11,769 nt of DNA, from positions 1 through 11,769 of the forward strand of contig CAZJPD010000027.1 in the NCBI GenBank assembly GCA_964547795.1, in the 5' to 3' direction. Below the pieces are notes generated by a model that saw nothing but the letters and a program-made list of their open reading frames with translations, searched no databases and had not been told where the DNA came from. Each line of letters begins with the position of its first letter. Positions within the stretch are counted from its first letter, which is position 1. This stretch comes from CAZJPD01 sp964547795. Its GTDB lineage: Bacteria; Pseudomonadota; Alphaproteobacteria; Rickettsiales; Midichloriaceae. Of the stretch, positions 1 through 5,791 are shown piece by piece. The translations under genes were made by a program, and so were the position numbers.

Positions 1-399
1 GTTAGAATAAGGGTTAACAAAAATAAAAAAATGAGAAAATGCCAAATAATGATAGAGAGAATGGATAATAAACGGGTAGGCATAATAGATTGTGAAAAAG
101 TGAATAAGGAAGTTTTCCGAATATTAAAGGAAAAATCTCTGGAACTTGAAGATTTTAATATTGAGGTTAGTTCTCCAGGTATAGAAAAACCACTAACTAG
201 ATTAAAAGATTTTATTGAATCTAAAGAGAAGATAATTAAGATGCAAACGTTGTATAAGATACAGAATAGACGTAATTTCATGTGCTATGTAAAAGATGTT
301 GATGAAAATTCAGTGAAGGTTGAATTAGTAGATACTGGTGAGGTTATTATTGTAAATTTTAACTCAATATCAGAAGCTTATCTGGAGTATAAGCTTTAA
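1..399 (+). CDS. rimP: Ribosome maturation factor RimP (5'-partial)
   Basis: RimP helps assemble the 30S ribosomal subunit in the cytoplasm. The frame is open from the first base (translating as VRIRVNKNKKMRKCQ...), so the ATG at 31 is an internal Met and the true start lies off the left edge; the family is usually about 150-160 aa and 132 are visible here. Recognisable RimP signatures are the QIMIER strand, the IIDCEKVNKEV helix start, and the hallmark SSPGIEKPLTR motif at about residues 46-57 counted from the ATG at 31, followed by the SH3-like C-terminal domain ending in ISEAYLEYKL. nusA begins 27 nt downstream on the same strand, the conserved rimP-nusA order, so the two are very probably co-transcribed from a promoter outside the window. 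Confidence 0.93.
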   Translation, partial: VRIRVNKNKKMRKCQIMIERMDNKRVGIIDCEKVNKEVFRILKEKSLELEDFNIEVSSPGIEKPLTRLKDFIESKEKIIKMQTLYKIQNRRNFMCYVKDVDENSVKVELVDTGEVIIVNFNSISEAYLEYKL

Positions 400-426
400 T
401 TAGATATAAGTTTTTGGTAAAGGATA

Positions 427-1761
427 ATGAACATTAAAAGTTTTGGTGGAAATGAGATTTTGCATGTTGTGGATGCTGTGGCGAGAGATAAAGGGATACC
501 AAAAGAGCGTATTTTAAGAGCTTTGGAGGAAGCAATAGGTACAGCTGCCAAAAGGAAATACGGAGCCAATATTTGTGTCAAAGCCTACATAAATAGGAAA
601 TCTGGCGATATTAAATTTTATAGAGAAACTTTAGTAGTCAAAGAAATGCCTAAATTCGACTGCACAGAGCAAGAAATGGACGTTATTAACTTAGCGGAAG
701 CCAATAAAAAGAATCCAGATTTAAAAGACGGAGATGTAATTAGAGAAGTTTTACCTCCGTTAGAAATAGATAGGCTAAATGCTATTTTTGCAAAACAAAT
801 CATTATAGCTAAAATAAGAGAGATCGAAAGAGATAAACTATATGAGGAATTTAAAGGCAGAATAGGGGATGTATTAAATGGTTTAGTTGAAAAAATAGAA
901 GTGACTGGGTTTGTAATAAAAGTAGGTGGTGCTGAGGCAGTCTTAAAAAAGGATCAAGCTCTCAAAACAGATTATTATAAATTAGGCGATAGAATTAGGG
1001 CATGTTTGATAAAGCTCGATAAAGAGTCAAAAGGACCAATGTTGGTATTATCTAGAGTCCACAATAATTTTGTAGAGCAATTATTTAAACAAGAAGTACC
1101 TGAGATATATGACAAGATTATTGAAATTAAAGGTATTGCTAGGGACCCAGGGTCAAGAACTAAAATAGCAGTCTATTCGTCGGATCCCTCAATTGATCCA
1201 GTGGGTTCATGTGTTGGTATGAGGGGTATTAGAGTACAGTCAGTAATAAAGGAACTAAGAGGCGAAAAGATTGATATAGTAAAGTGGAGCGAAGACCCCG
1301 CTACTTATATCATAAATGCTTTAGGTTCTATACAAGTCTCAAAGGTTATCATCGATGAAGATGAAGGGAAAATAGAGATAGTCGTATCTGATGAAGACCA
1401 AAGTCAAGCCATTGGTAGAAGAGGGCAACACGTTAAATTAATCTCTGACTTAGTAGGTTGGAAAATTAATATAACTACAGAAGAATTGGAAAGCACTAGA
1501 AGGCATGAAGAATTTACAAGAATAACCAAGTTATTTATGGATAAGTTAAATTTAGAGGAAATTTTAGCACAGCTACTTGCATCTGAAGGATATGATAGCA
1601 TAAAAAGTTTAGCTGAAACGGATATAAAGACAATTGCTTCTGTTGAAGGATTAGATGAGGAAATAGCAAATGAGTTAATTGCTAGAGCTAAGGAGCATAT
1701 AGAAGTGTCCCCAATGTGTCAGACCGAAATTGGTTCAAAAAGAGAGACAAATTGTCCTTAA
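427..1761 (+). CDS. nusA: Transcription termination/antitermination factor NusA, short C-terminus
   Basis: NusA binds RNA polymerase and nascent RNA and modulates pausing, termination and antitermination. An AAAGG ribosome site at 419-423 supports the ATG at 427. Domains in order: N-terminal RNAP-binding domain (about 1-125), S1 (about 137-205, GDVLNGLVEKIEVTGFVIKVGG), KH1 (about 225-300, with GSCVGMRGIRVQSV), KH2 (about 305-352, with SQAIGRRGQHVKL), and one AR/SAM-like helical repeat (about 360-425, ending ANELIARAKEHI). The protein then ends after a divergent 18-residue tail (EVSPMCQTEIGSKRETNCP region). Proteobacterial NusA usually has about 495-530 aa with a second AR repeat; here 444 aa and no AR2. 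infB, which normally follows, is absent and an IS1-family copy starts about 60 nt downstream, so the 3' end was probably replaced by a rearrangement. The RNAP- and RNA-binding core looks intact, so the protein is likely functional. Confidence 0.95.
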   Translation: MNIKSFGGNEILHVVDAVARDKGIPKERILRALEEAIGTAAKRKYGANICVKAYINRKSGDIKFYRETLVVKEMPKFDCTEQEMDVINLAEANKKNPDLKDGDVIREVLPPLEIDRLNAIFAKQIIIAKIREIERDKLYEEFKGRIGDVLNGLVEKIEVTGFVIKVGGAEAVLKKDQALKTDYYKLGDRIRACLIKLDKESKGPMLVLSRVHNNFVEQLFKQEVPEIYDKIIEIKGIARDPGSRTKIAVYSSDPSIDPVGSCVGMRGIRVQSVIKELRGEKIDIVKWSEDPATYIINALGSIQVSKVIIDEDEGKIEIVVSDEDQSQAIGRRGQHVKLISDLVGWKINITTEELESTRRHEEFTRITKLFMDKLNLEEILAQLLASEGYDSIKSLAETDIKTIASVEGLDEEIANELIARAKEHIEVSPMCQTEIGSKRETNCP

Positions 1762-1820
1762 GTATGTACTACATTTCGATCTCCTAAACGAGTTAAAATG
1801 CAACGTTTAAGGGAGGGAAT

Positions 1821-1838
1821 GTTCATAAAGCATAGACA
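1821..1838 (+). repeat. Left terminal inverted repeat of the IS1-family element
   Basis: GTTCATAAAGCATAGACA; 16 of 18 bases match the reverse complement of 2863-2880. It lies 57 nt upstream of the transposase start, as expected for a terminal repeat that is also bound by the transposase. Confidence 0.78.
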
Positions 1839-1894
1839 AAATAAAAAAAATAATGCAATTAGTGATAAAAGAAAGCAATAAAGGGAAATAAAAA

Positions 1895-2875
1895 ATGGAA
1901 ATGATATGTAAGGAATGCAAATCAAATTTATGGACAAAAAATGGAAAAATGAAAAACAAGCAACGTTATAGGTGCAAATTGTGCGGTCACAATTATACTA
2001 TAGGAGATAATCGCATCGTATATGAATTAGAGAAAAAAGCCTTAGTAATACGTATGTATTTAAATAATTGTGGGATAAGAAGAATTGCACATATATAGCA
2101 TATCCCACAAAGGTTTGAACATATTATTAATATATTTTCGTCATTACGAGCTATAGCAGTAGGCGTGGCAATCCATCCTCCTGCCCTGTCATTGCGAACT
2201 CACAGAGTGAGTGTGGCAATCTCTGGATCACCACGATCGCTGTTGCGATCTCGTGATGACGGGGATAAGAAGTTGCAACCTTGTGATGACGGATAAAAAA
2301 GTTAAAATATCTATATCTTAGTGGTATATGCTATACTTGAGATGCCATGAGCTACAGTGTTTTCATGGATTAAAAAGGCAGGGCAAATAGTTAGTGAGAT
2401 GGTAAGAGAAAGAAAAGATAATGAAGAGAAGATAGAAGTACTGGAATTAGATGGGCTATATACATTTATTAAAAAAAGCCGAGAAAAGACAAGAAGATTG
2501 GGGAGGTGGAGGGAGAATACACCAAGATATGGACTGCTGTGGATAGGGACAGATTTAAAACTATTTCGTTTAGAGTAGGAAATGGTAATAAAAAAAATTA
2601 CATAGATATGGCAATGGAGCTGAAATCAAGATACAAAGAGATAAGGTACATGTGTACTGATGGATGCAAAGCTTATGGACACTACAGAATAGCCAAGCAC
2701 CATATTGTTGGTAAATCAGAGACGTGTTTGTAGAAAGTTTCAAAACTCTTCACTGAGAGACATGCTGGTACATCTTAATAGACGAACAAAAAGATTTAGT
2801 AAGTCCATAGAAATGCTCAAATTGACTTTAGTTATATTTTTCAATAAAGATATTTCTTATAGTGTCTATGCTTAA
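1895..2875 (+). pseudogene. IS1-family transposase (InsA/InsB type), broken in several places
   Basis: The 5' piece (1895-2098) encodes an InsA-like zinc-finger region with a CxxC pair near the start (ICKECKS) and a second at about residues 28-31 (CKLCGHNY), followed by the IRRIAHI helix. A TAG at 2096-2098 replaces an expected sense codon, after which HIPQ continues until about 2112. An inserted repeat occupies about 2113-2353; translation then resumes as TVFSWIKKAGQIVSEMV. The catalytic part starts with VLELDGLYTFIKK (the ELD acidic site equivalent to InsB EMDE), frameshifts around 2495-2520 into WTAVDRDRFKTISFRVGNG and MCTDGCKAYGHY (second Asp), and shifts again near 2730 into SLRDMLVHLNRRTKRFSKS, the conserved InsB tail. 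With at least one nonsense codon, one insertion and two or more frameshifts it cannot give a working transposase. Confidence 0.85.
2139..2292. repeat. Palindromic interspersed repeat nested in the IS1 transposase
   Basis: The segment is visibly richer in G+C than its surroundings. It begins with CGTCATTACGAG (2139-2150) and carries the near inverse CTCGTGATGACG at 2250-2261, with a further TTGTGATGACGG copy at 2281-2292. Inside are GTGGCAATC-type units (2165-2173 and 2213-2221), a GTCATTGCGAAC unit, and a perfect small hairpin ACTCAC-AGA-GTGAGT (2198-2212). This CGTCATTGCGAG/GTGGCAATC style resembles the palindromic elements scattered through Rickettsiales genomes. It interrupts the transposase frame between HIPQ and TVFSW, so it arrived, with about 25 nt of left and 60 nt of right flanking AT-rich sequence, after the IS1 copy. 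Confidence 0.75.
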
Positions 2876-2880
2876 TAAAC
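2863..2880 (-). repeat. Right terminal inverted repeat of the IS1-family element
   Basis: TGTCTATGCTTAATAAAC; the partner of 1821-1838. The apparent stop codon of the transposase 3' fragment (TAA at 2873-2875) lies inside this repeat, a compact arrangement common in insertion sequences. Confidence 0.78.
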
Positions 2881-3023
2881 ACTTTCCTTTAATTATTACT
2901 TCATATTATTTTATTTATGATATAAGGAAGCTATGTAAAATGGTAATGAAGATAAAATAAGCTTTTATTTATATTTTATATGAGTGTAGTATATCCATTA
3001 ACTAATTAAAAGTTATTAATAAA

Positions 3024-3051
3024 TTTTTGAAAATTTTATTTGCCATATAAA
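3024..3051 (+). promoter_or_regulatory. Candidate sigma70 promoter for tRNA-Gln
   Basis: TTTTTG at 3024-3029 and TATAAA at 3046-3051 are 16 nt apart, and the tRNA 5' end follows 17 nt after the -10 box. The -35 match is weak and the region is AT-rich, so chance similarity is possible; position is the main support. Confidence 0.35.
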
Positions 3052-3067
3052 GTTCCCTCGTTTTCTT

Positions 3068-3142
3068 TGGGGTGTAGCCAAGCGGTAAGGCAACGACTTT
3101 TGGTGCCGTGATACGGTGGTTCGAATCCACCCACCCCAGCCA
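3068..3142 (+). tRNA. tRNA-Gln (anticodon UUG), CCA encoded
   Basis: A complete cloverleaf can be drawn. Acceptor TGGGGTG (3068-3074) pairs with CACCCCA (3132-3138); the D-arm is GCC/GGC (3077-3079, 3089-3091); the anticodon stem is ACGAC/GCCGT (3093-3097, 3105-3109) with loop TTTTGGT and anticodon TTG at 3100-3102; the variable loop has 5 nt; the T-arm is GGTGG/CCACC around TTCGAAT (3115-3131). Discriminator G is at 3139 and CCA is encoded at 3140-3142. The overall sequence, including the U1-A72 pair typical of bacterial tRNA-Gln, agrees with glutamine identity. One A-C mismatch is present in the anticodon stem (3096 with 3106). It is transcribed on the + strand between the IS1 remnant and the VirB2-like gene. 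Confidence 0.96.
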
Positions 3143-3226
3143 GTTTTAGTTCTTGTTTACAGTATCATCATATAGTCAATTTGTTAATGGTGATTAACTA
3201 TAAAATATAAAATTATTAAAAAGTCA

Positions 3227-3254
3227 TTGTCAACACTTCACAATATGCTATTAT
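3227..3254 (+). promoter_or_regulatory. Sigma70-like promoter of the VirB2-like gene
   Basis: TTGTCA (3227-3232) and TATTAT (3249-3254) each differ from consensus by one base and are 16 nt apart. Transcription would start near 3261, giving a leader of about 24 nt before the ATG at 3285. The gene therefore seems to be a single-gene unit independent of the tRNA. Confidence 0.55.
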
Positions 3255-3284
3255 CCATTTATAAAGCATTAAATAATTGGTGGT

Positions 3285-3638
3285 ATGGTGTTTAGAGTTA
3301 AAAATGTGTTTTTACTCCTTGTGTTAGTTTTTTCTGTTACTTTATTTCAGCCTTCTCTAGTGATTGCTGACGATCCTAAAGACACTGATAATGTAGATGC
3401 TGCAAGTGCAGGTATAACAAATGTGTTATGTCAAGCTATAAAAATAGTGCAAGGTCCGACAGGTAAGACTATTGCCATCTTAGTAACTATTTCCTTGGCT
3501 GTAGGGCTGTTTTTAGGAAAGATCACTTGGGGTGTCGCTATAGCTGTTGCAGTTGGTATGGGTGTGTTGTTTGGAGCAAATACTGTAGTTGGTTATATAG
3601 CAGGTTCAGGTGCTGATCCTTGTGCTGGTATAAGTTAG
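3285..3638 (+). CDS. virB2: TrbC/VirB2-family pilin-like protein
   Basis: 117 aa. Residues 1-28 form a Sec signal peptide (basic VFRVKN, a long hydrophobic core, likely cleavage after VIA before DDPKD). The mature part has a Cys at 49 (NVLCQAIKIVQGPTGKT) followed by two hydrophobic helices, about 62-79 and 81-103, separated by a short KITW loop, and ends with GSGADPCAGIS (Cys 113). Signal peptide plus a VLCQ...GPTGK segment and two membrane helices is the layout of VirB2/TrbC major pilins of type IV secretion systems, and Rickettsiales often carry several scattered virB2 copies. GGTGG just upstream is a weak ribosome site; a GTG is the second codon and could also initiate. No other virB gene is in the window, so which secretion system it serves is inferred. 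The two cysteines could form a disulfide in the periplasm. Confidence 0.8.
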   Translation: MVFRVKNVFLLLVLVFSVTLFQPSLVIADDPKDTDNVDAASAGITNVLCQAIKIVQGPTGKTIAILVTISLAVGLFLGKITWGVAIAVAVGMGVLFGANTVVGYIAGSGADPCAGIS

Positions 3639-4003
3639 TCTTTTTAGTGGTGTACTAATCAAAATTTAATTCTGGTACTTATCTATTAAGAGTCATCTGA
3701 ATGTCATCTAAGTCATGGTCGTTAAGTATGCCTTCGAGGTACAAGACCTCATTACTTTCTTCAATAGCTCATTTTCCCTTTATTTGACAATTATTTATAA
3801 AAGTCAGATAAAAAATAGGTTAATTAAATATATTAGTGCCATATTTTTTTCCTTTGAAATATATAATCAAATTTTCGATTTTTAGTCGATAATGAATTAA
3901 GAGTTTGCATTTGTTTTCAATTGAGTTTAAGACTTTTGAAAAGGGAATAAAGTTGTTATAACCTACTCAGCTTAAATTAATTTTATATAGTTGCTTCAAA
4001 GCA
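3639..4003. other. AT-rich intergenic region without a recognisable gene
   Basis: No open frame of useful length or recognisable protein similarity on either strand. It holds a weak hairpin GAGGT-ACAAG-ACCTC (3736-3750) without a T-run, and a promoter-like pair TTGACA (3784-3789) and GATAAA (3807-3812) with 17-nt spacing on the + strand, which could drive the short reading frames downstream. A better hairpin begins at 3992 and is listed separately. Confidence 0.5.
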
Positions 4004-4013
4004 AATTGAAGCA
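3992..4013. repeat. Perfect 8-bp inverted repeat (hairpin)
   Basis: TGCTTCAA at 3992-3999 and TTGAAGCA at 4006-4013 enclose a 6-nt loop. No T-run follows on the + strand, so it is not a classical terminator; it lies directly before a degenerate reading frame and could be an RNA structure or a protein-binding dyad. Function unknown. Confidence 0.4.
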
Positions 4014-4189
4014 CCTTGAAAAAGTTAAAGTGGTTAAAAGGGGGGGTTTTTACTCAATATGAAAATGTGTGTAATGATTTAATTAAAGGACTCGAAAGTG
4101 TACAAAAAATTTCAGATAAAACACAAAATTTTGCAGCAGATAAGGATAATTTCTTAAAAATTTACCTTCAGCTAAGGAAAGAAGTATAG
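4007..4189 (+). pseudogene. Short open stretch, possible gene fragment
   Basis: After a TGA at 4004-4006 the frame is open to a TAG at 4187-4189, giving about 60 codons that include TQYENVCNDLIKGLESVQK and FLKIYLQLRKEV. There is no ATG in this frame; only TTG and GTG could start it. A run of seven G (4040-4046) lies in its first part and may mark an indel. The amphipathic, Lys/Asp/Leu-rich composition looks protein-coding rather than random, and the AGGAG ribosome site of the next ORF overlaps its stop, as in translationally coupled genes. I do not recognise the family. Confidence 0.3.
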
Positions 4190-4200
4190 GAGATTGGCTG

Positions 4201-4347
4201 ATGAGTAAGATAAAAAATATTTTGGAGGCTTTAGGACATAGACCCACAAGATTATTTGAACATTTTGAACATAAAACACGAAGTTTTGTTGAGAAGATAT
4301 TGCAAGAACGCCAAGTTCAAGGTAAAGATCAAAGTATTCAGCATTAA
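4201..4347 (+). CDS. Hypothetical 48-residue protein
   Basis: The ATG at 4201 is preceded by a textbook AGGAG (4188-4192) with an 8-nt spacer, the best ribosome site on the + strand in this part of the window. The product begins MSKIKNILEALGHRPTRLF and is basic, with no membrane segment or signal peptide. It stops at TAA 4345-4347; the coiled-coil ORF follows 68 nt later (ATG 4416). Its first seven residues resemble those of the tiny ORF at 4854 (MSKVKNI). It is either a genuine small protein or the intact head of a truncated gene; I do not recognise it. Confidence 0.42.
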   Translation: MSKIKNILEALGHRPTRLFEHFEHKTRSFVEKILQERQVQGKDQSIQH

Positions 4348-4415
4348 ATAAATTTTCTATGAAGCAAATCCCAAAACGAAGTTAAACAATTTTTTTGCAA
4401 CGCAACATCTCAAAA

Positions 4416-4847
4416 ATGGAAGAAGGACAGGTTAAATCCCTCAAGAGAATCGCTAAAAATTTAGATAAAGGAGTGAACTCTTTAGTCATAAATAGAAATT
4501 GTGTAAATCAAATTATAGAAGATTTAAAAAAGAGTTTAGAAAATTTACTATCAGAGATTAAAAAGGAAAAGGAGTTATCCAGGCAAACCCTAAGTTTTGA
4601 ATTTGAGAAATTTTTTGAAGAATGCGAGAAAAGAATACAAAAAATAAAAGACGAAATCAAACGTAACCAGGATATTATGGGGGGTTTAACATCAGAGTTA
4701 AAAGAAAAGTTTAGTGAGCAAAAAAAATATGAAAATTTATTAAAGAAAGCAGAGACAAAACTGAGAAAGCGGGATAAACTTAACGAACAAAAACAATTGG
4801 ATGAACTTGTCCAGCAAAGAAACTTTGTTACAAAAGTAAAAGGATAA
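4416..4847 (+). CDS. Hypothetical coiled-coil protein
   Basis: A soluble protein of 143 residues, extremely rich in Lys, Glu, Leu and Gln, predicted almost wholly helical. Heptad-like spacing of Leu, Ile and Phe runs from LKRIAKNLDKGV through EDLKKSLENLLSEIKKEKEL to the tail LRKRDKLNEQKQLDELVQQ, so most of it should form a coiled coil. No signal peptide, membrane segment or catalytic motif. The frame opens after a TAA at 4383; TTG 4395 is an alternative start, but neither start has a good ribosome site, which suggests a decayed or 5'-truncated gene. The TAA at 4845-4847 lies 6 nt before the next ATG (4854), so an operon-like layout persists. Low-complexity coiled coils give weak homology, so family and function stay open. 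Confidence 0.5.
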   Translation: MEEGQVKSLKRIAKNLDKGVNSLVINRNCVNQIIEDLKKSLENLLSEIKKEKELSRQTLSFEFEKFFEECEKRIQKIKDEIKRNQDIMGGLTSELKEKFSEQKKYENLLKKAETKLRKRDKLNEQKQLDELVQQRNFVTKVKG

Positions 4848-4853
4848 GACAAT

Positions 4854-4889
4854 ATGTCTAAAGTAAAAAACATACAAAGGAAAATATAG
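4854..4889 (+). pseudogene. Eleven-codon start-like remnant (MSKVKNI)
   Basis: An ATG at 4854 with AAAGGATAAG just upstream (overlapping the previous stop) opens MSKVKNIQRKI and ends in TAG 4887-4889. The good ribosome site and the likeness to the start of the 4201 ORF (MSKIKNI) suggest the head of a gene whose body has been lost, perhaps a paralogue. Too short to prove. Confidence 0.25.
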
Positions 4890-5010
4890 TGTAACAAATT
4901 GTAGAAATTGATATTTCATGGGAGTGACATCTCAGGAAGTGTTCGTAAAATATAGAGAGAAAAGAAAAAAAAGATGATATAATGAAAGGAATAAAAAAAG
5001 GAGAGGAAAA

Positions 5011-5043
5011 ATGTATCAAATGGAAACGATGCAAAGACATTAA
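5011..5043 (+). other. Ten-residue ORF with strong ribosome site
   Basis: AAAGGAGAGG (4998-5007) precedes the ATG at 5011, and a TATAAT hexamer lies at 4978-4983. The frame MYQMETMQRH ends at 5043 and is followed directly by the hairpin GCAATT-CAGA-AATTGC (5045-5060). This could be a leader peptide or the surviving start of a deleted gene. The -35 region upstream is poor, so promoter status is uncertain. Confidence 0.25.
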
Positions 5044-5098
5044 AGCAATTCAGAAATTGCCCCTGCTTGATTAGTACAGATAACCCCCATTTTTAGCC

Positions 5099-5116
5099 TG
5101 TATACACGTGTATACA
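5099..5116. promoter_or_regulatory. 18-bp perfect palindrome
   Basis: TGTATACACGTGTATACA is its own reverse complement with no spacer. A perfect dyad of this length is typical of a binding site for a dimeric DNA-binding protein; no regulator is encoded nearby, so role and partner are unknown. Confidence 0.45.
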
Positions 5117-5487
5117 AAAATTTTATTTGCATCATTTTTGCATCACTTTGTATTCAAAATGAAGTACAATCCTTGTATCCCCCTTATTACGCACTATAAA
5201 CGTATATGCATTTTGCATCTCTTTTTTTGATAATTGTTTTTAATGCTTGAGAGCAAAAATACTGTTCAAAATTTTTATATAAAAATTACTATGGTGTCTT
5301 TGTGAGTTTTAAAAACCAAAGGTTTTCAACACTTTCCTTTTGATACTTTTGAAATATCTTCAACAAGTATTATATAATTGCAAAAATTACCAATAACCAA
5401 ATCCCTATAAAAGGGGCAGATCACACTGTCACACCACTTGCACCTAGTGTGCATTTTTTATAATAGCGGTAAATTGGGGCATAAAGT

Positions 5488-5716
5488 ACGTAATACACCT
5501 GTATTATGTTTCTCGCAAATGCCCATTATACAGCAAAAATTGCGTAATGCACACGTAATACAAAACCTTATTTTTACCATAATTCATCCCCTCATAAACT
5601 AAGAAAATCGTTATAATATGATGTAGGTGTATTACAAAATTGACCTACTGTATTACAGTGTTGTCAATGTATACCCACATTCCTCCATATTGAGGGATTT
5701 ACAAGCGTAATACACT
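5488..5716. repeat. Cluster of GTAATACAC-type repeats in both orientations
   Basis: Copies read GTAATACAC (5490-5498), TGTATTATG (5500-5508, inverted), GTAATGCAC (5544-5552), GTAATACAA (5555-5563), GTGTATTAC (5627-5635, inverted), TGTATTAC (5649-5656, inverted) and GTAATACAC (5707-5715). Three + copies are preceded by CG or GCG. Two sub-sites form dyads: GTAATACA-CC-TGTATTAT and ACTGTA-T-TACAGT (5647-5659). A GTAGGT/ACCTAC pair (5623-5628, 5643-5648) overlaps the group. The arrangement resembles a multi-copy operator or iteron array; it sits at the 3' side of the large minus-strand gene, so it does not obviously control that gene. Confidence 0.5.
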
Positions 5717-5791
5717 ACTTTTTGACTCACAAAACACAATAATAAATATTCTTTGTGAGTTACACACCTAAATCTCATGTCCTAAAGACAT

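Larger units (their letters stand above)
1821..2881 (+). mobile_element. IS1-family insertion sequence, decayed
   Basis: The element is bounded by 18-bp inverted repeats: GTTCATAAAGCATAGACA at 1821-1838 and its near-perfect reverse complement TGTCTATGCTTAATAAAC at 2863-2880 (two mismatches). Inside lies an IS1-type transposase reading frame in pieces, interrupted by an unrelated insertion of about 240 nt (about 2113-2353). Subtracting that, the element is about 820 bp, close to the usual IS1 size. The outermost ends may extend a few bases beyond the matched repeats, since a purine-rich stretch (left) and its complement (right) continue imperfectly; no clear target-site duplication could be picked out. 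It sits between the shortened nusA and the tRNA-Gln gene and is a plausible agent of the loss of infB from this site. Confidence 0.82.
5044..5791. other. Gene-free interval with palindrome and repeat cluster
   Basis: About 750 bp with no coding frame of useful length on either strand. It begins with a GCAATT/AATTGC hairpin (5045-5060), then an 18-bp palindrome (5099-5116), a TTGCATCA direct repeat (about 5126-5146), and a TGCAC-CTAGT-GTGCA hairpin followed by six T (5439-5459), which is terminator-like on the + strand but weak. A group of GTAATACAC-like repeats occupies 5488-5716. An inverted pair ACTCACAAA/TTTGTGAGT brackets about 5725-5760, and ATGTC-CTAAA-GACAT (5777-5791) abuts the stop codon of the large minus-strand gene. 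The last two lack T-runs on the minus strand, so the terminator of that gene is not clear. Confidence 0.6.

Noticed and set aside
396..803. Minus-strand open frames opposite nusA
   Set aside because: They lie wholly over a clearly conserved nusA frame, have no ribosome site, and read as low-complexity Ser/Ile/Leu-rich shadows.
1762..1881. 39 open codons after the nusA stop as a separate gene
   Set aside because: The frame crosses the IS left end, lacks a ribosome site, and shows no recognisable domain; more likely chance or old read-through remnant.
4508..5040. Two minus-strand frames opposite the coiled-coil ORF and the following region
   Set aside because: Phe/Ser/Leu-rich translations are the expected antisense image of Lys/Glu-rich coding or A-rich DNA; no ribosome site or plausible domain.
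5488..5716. CRISPR array
   Set aside because: Repeats are only about 9 bp, irregularly spaced and in both orientations; no cas gene is present.
5725..5760. ACTCACAAA/TTTGTGAGT inverted repeat as terminator
   Set aside because: The loop is long (about 18 nt), and the tract after the stem on the minus strand is A-rich rather than T-rich.
5777..5791. ATGTC-CTAAA-GACAT hairpin as terminator of the large gene
   Set aside because: Only a 5-bp AT-rich stem and no T-run follows on the minus strand; not convincing as an intrinsic terminator.
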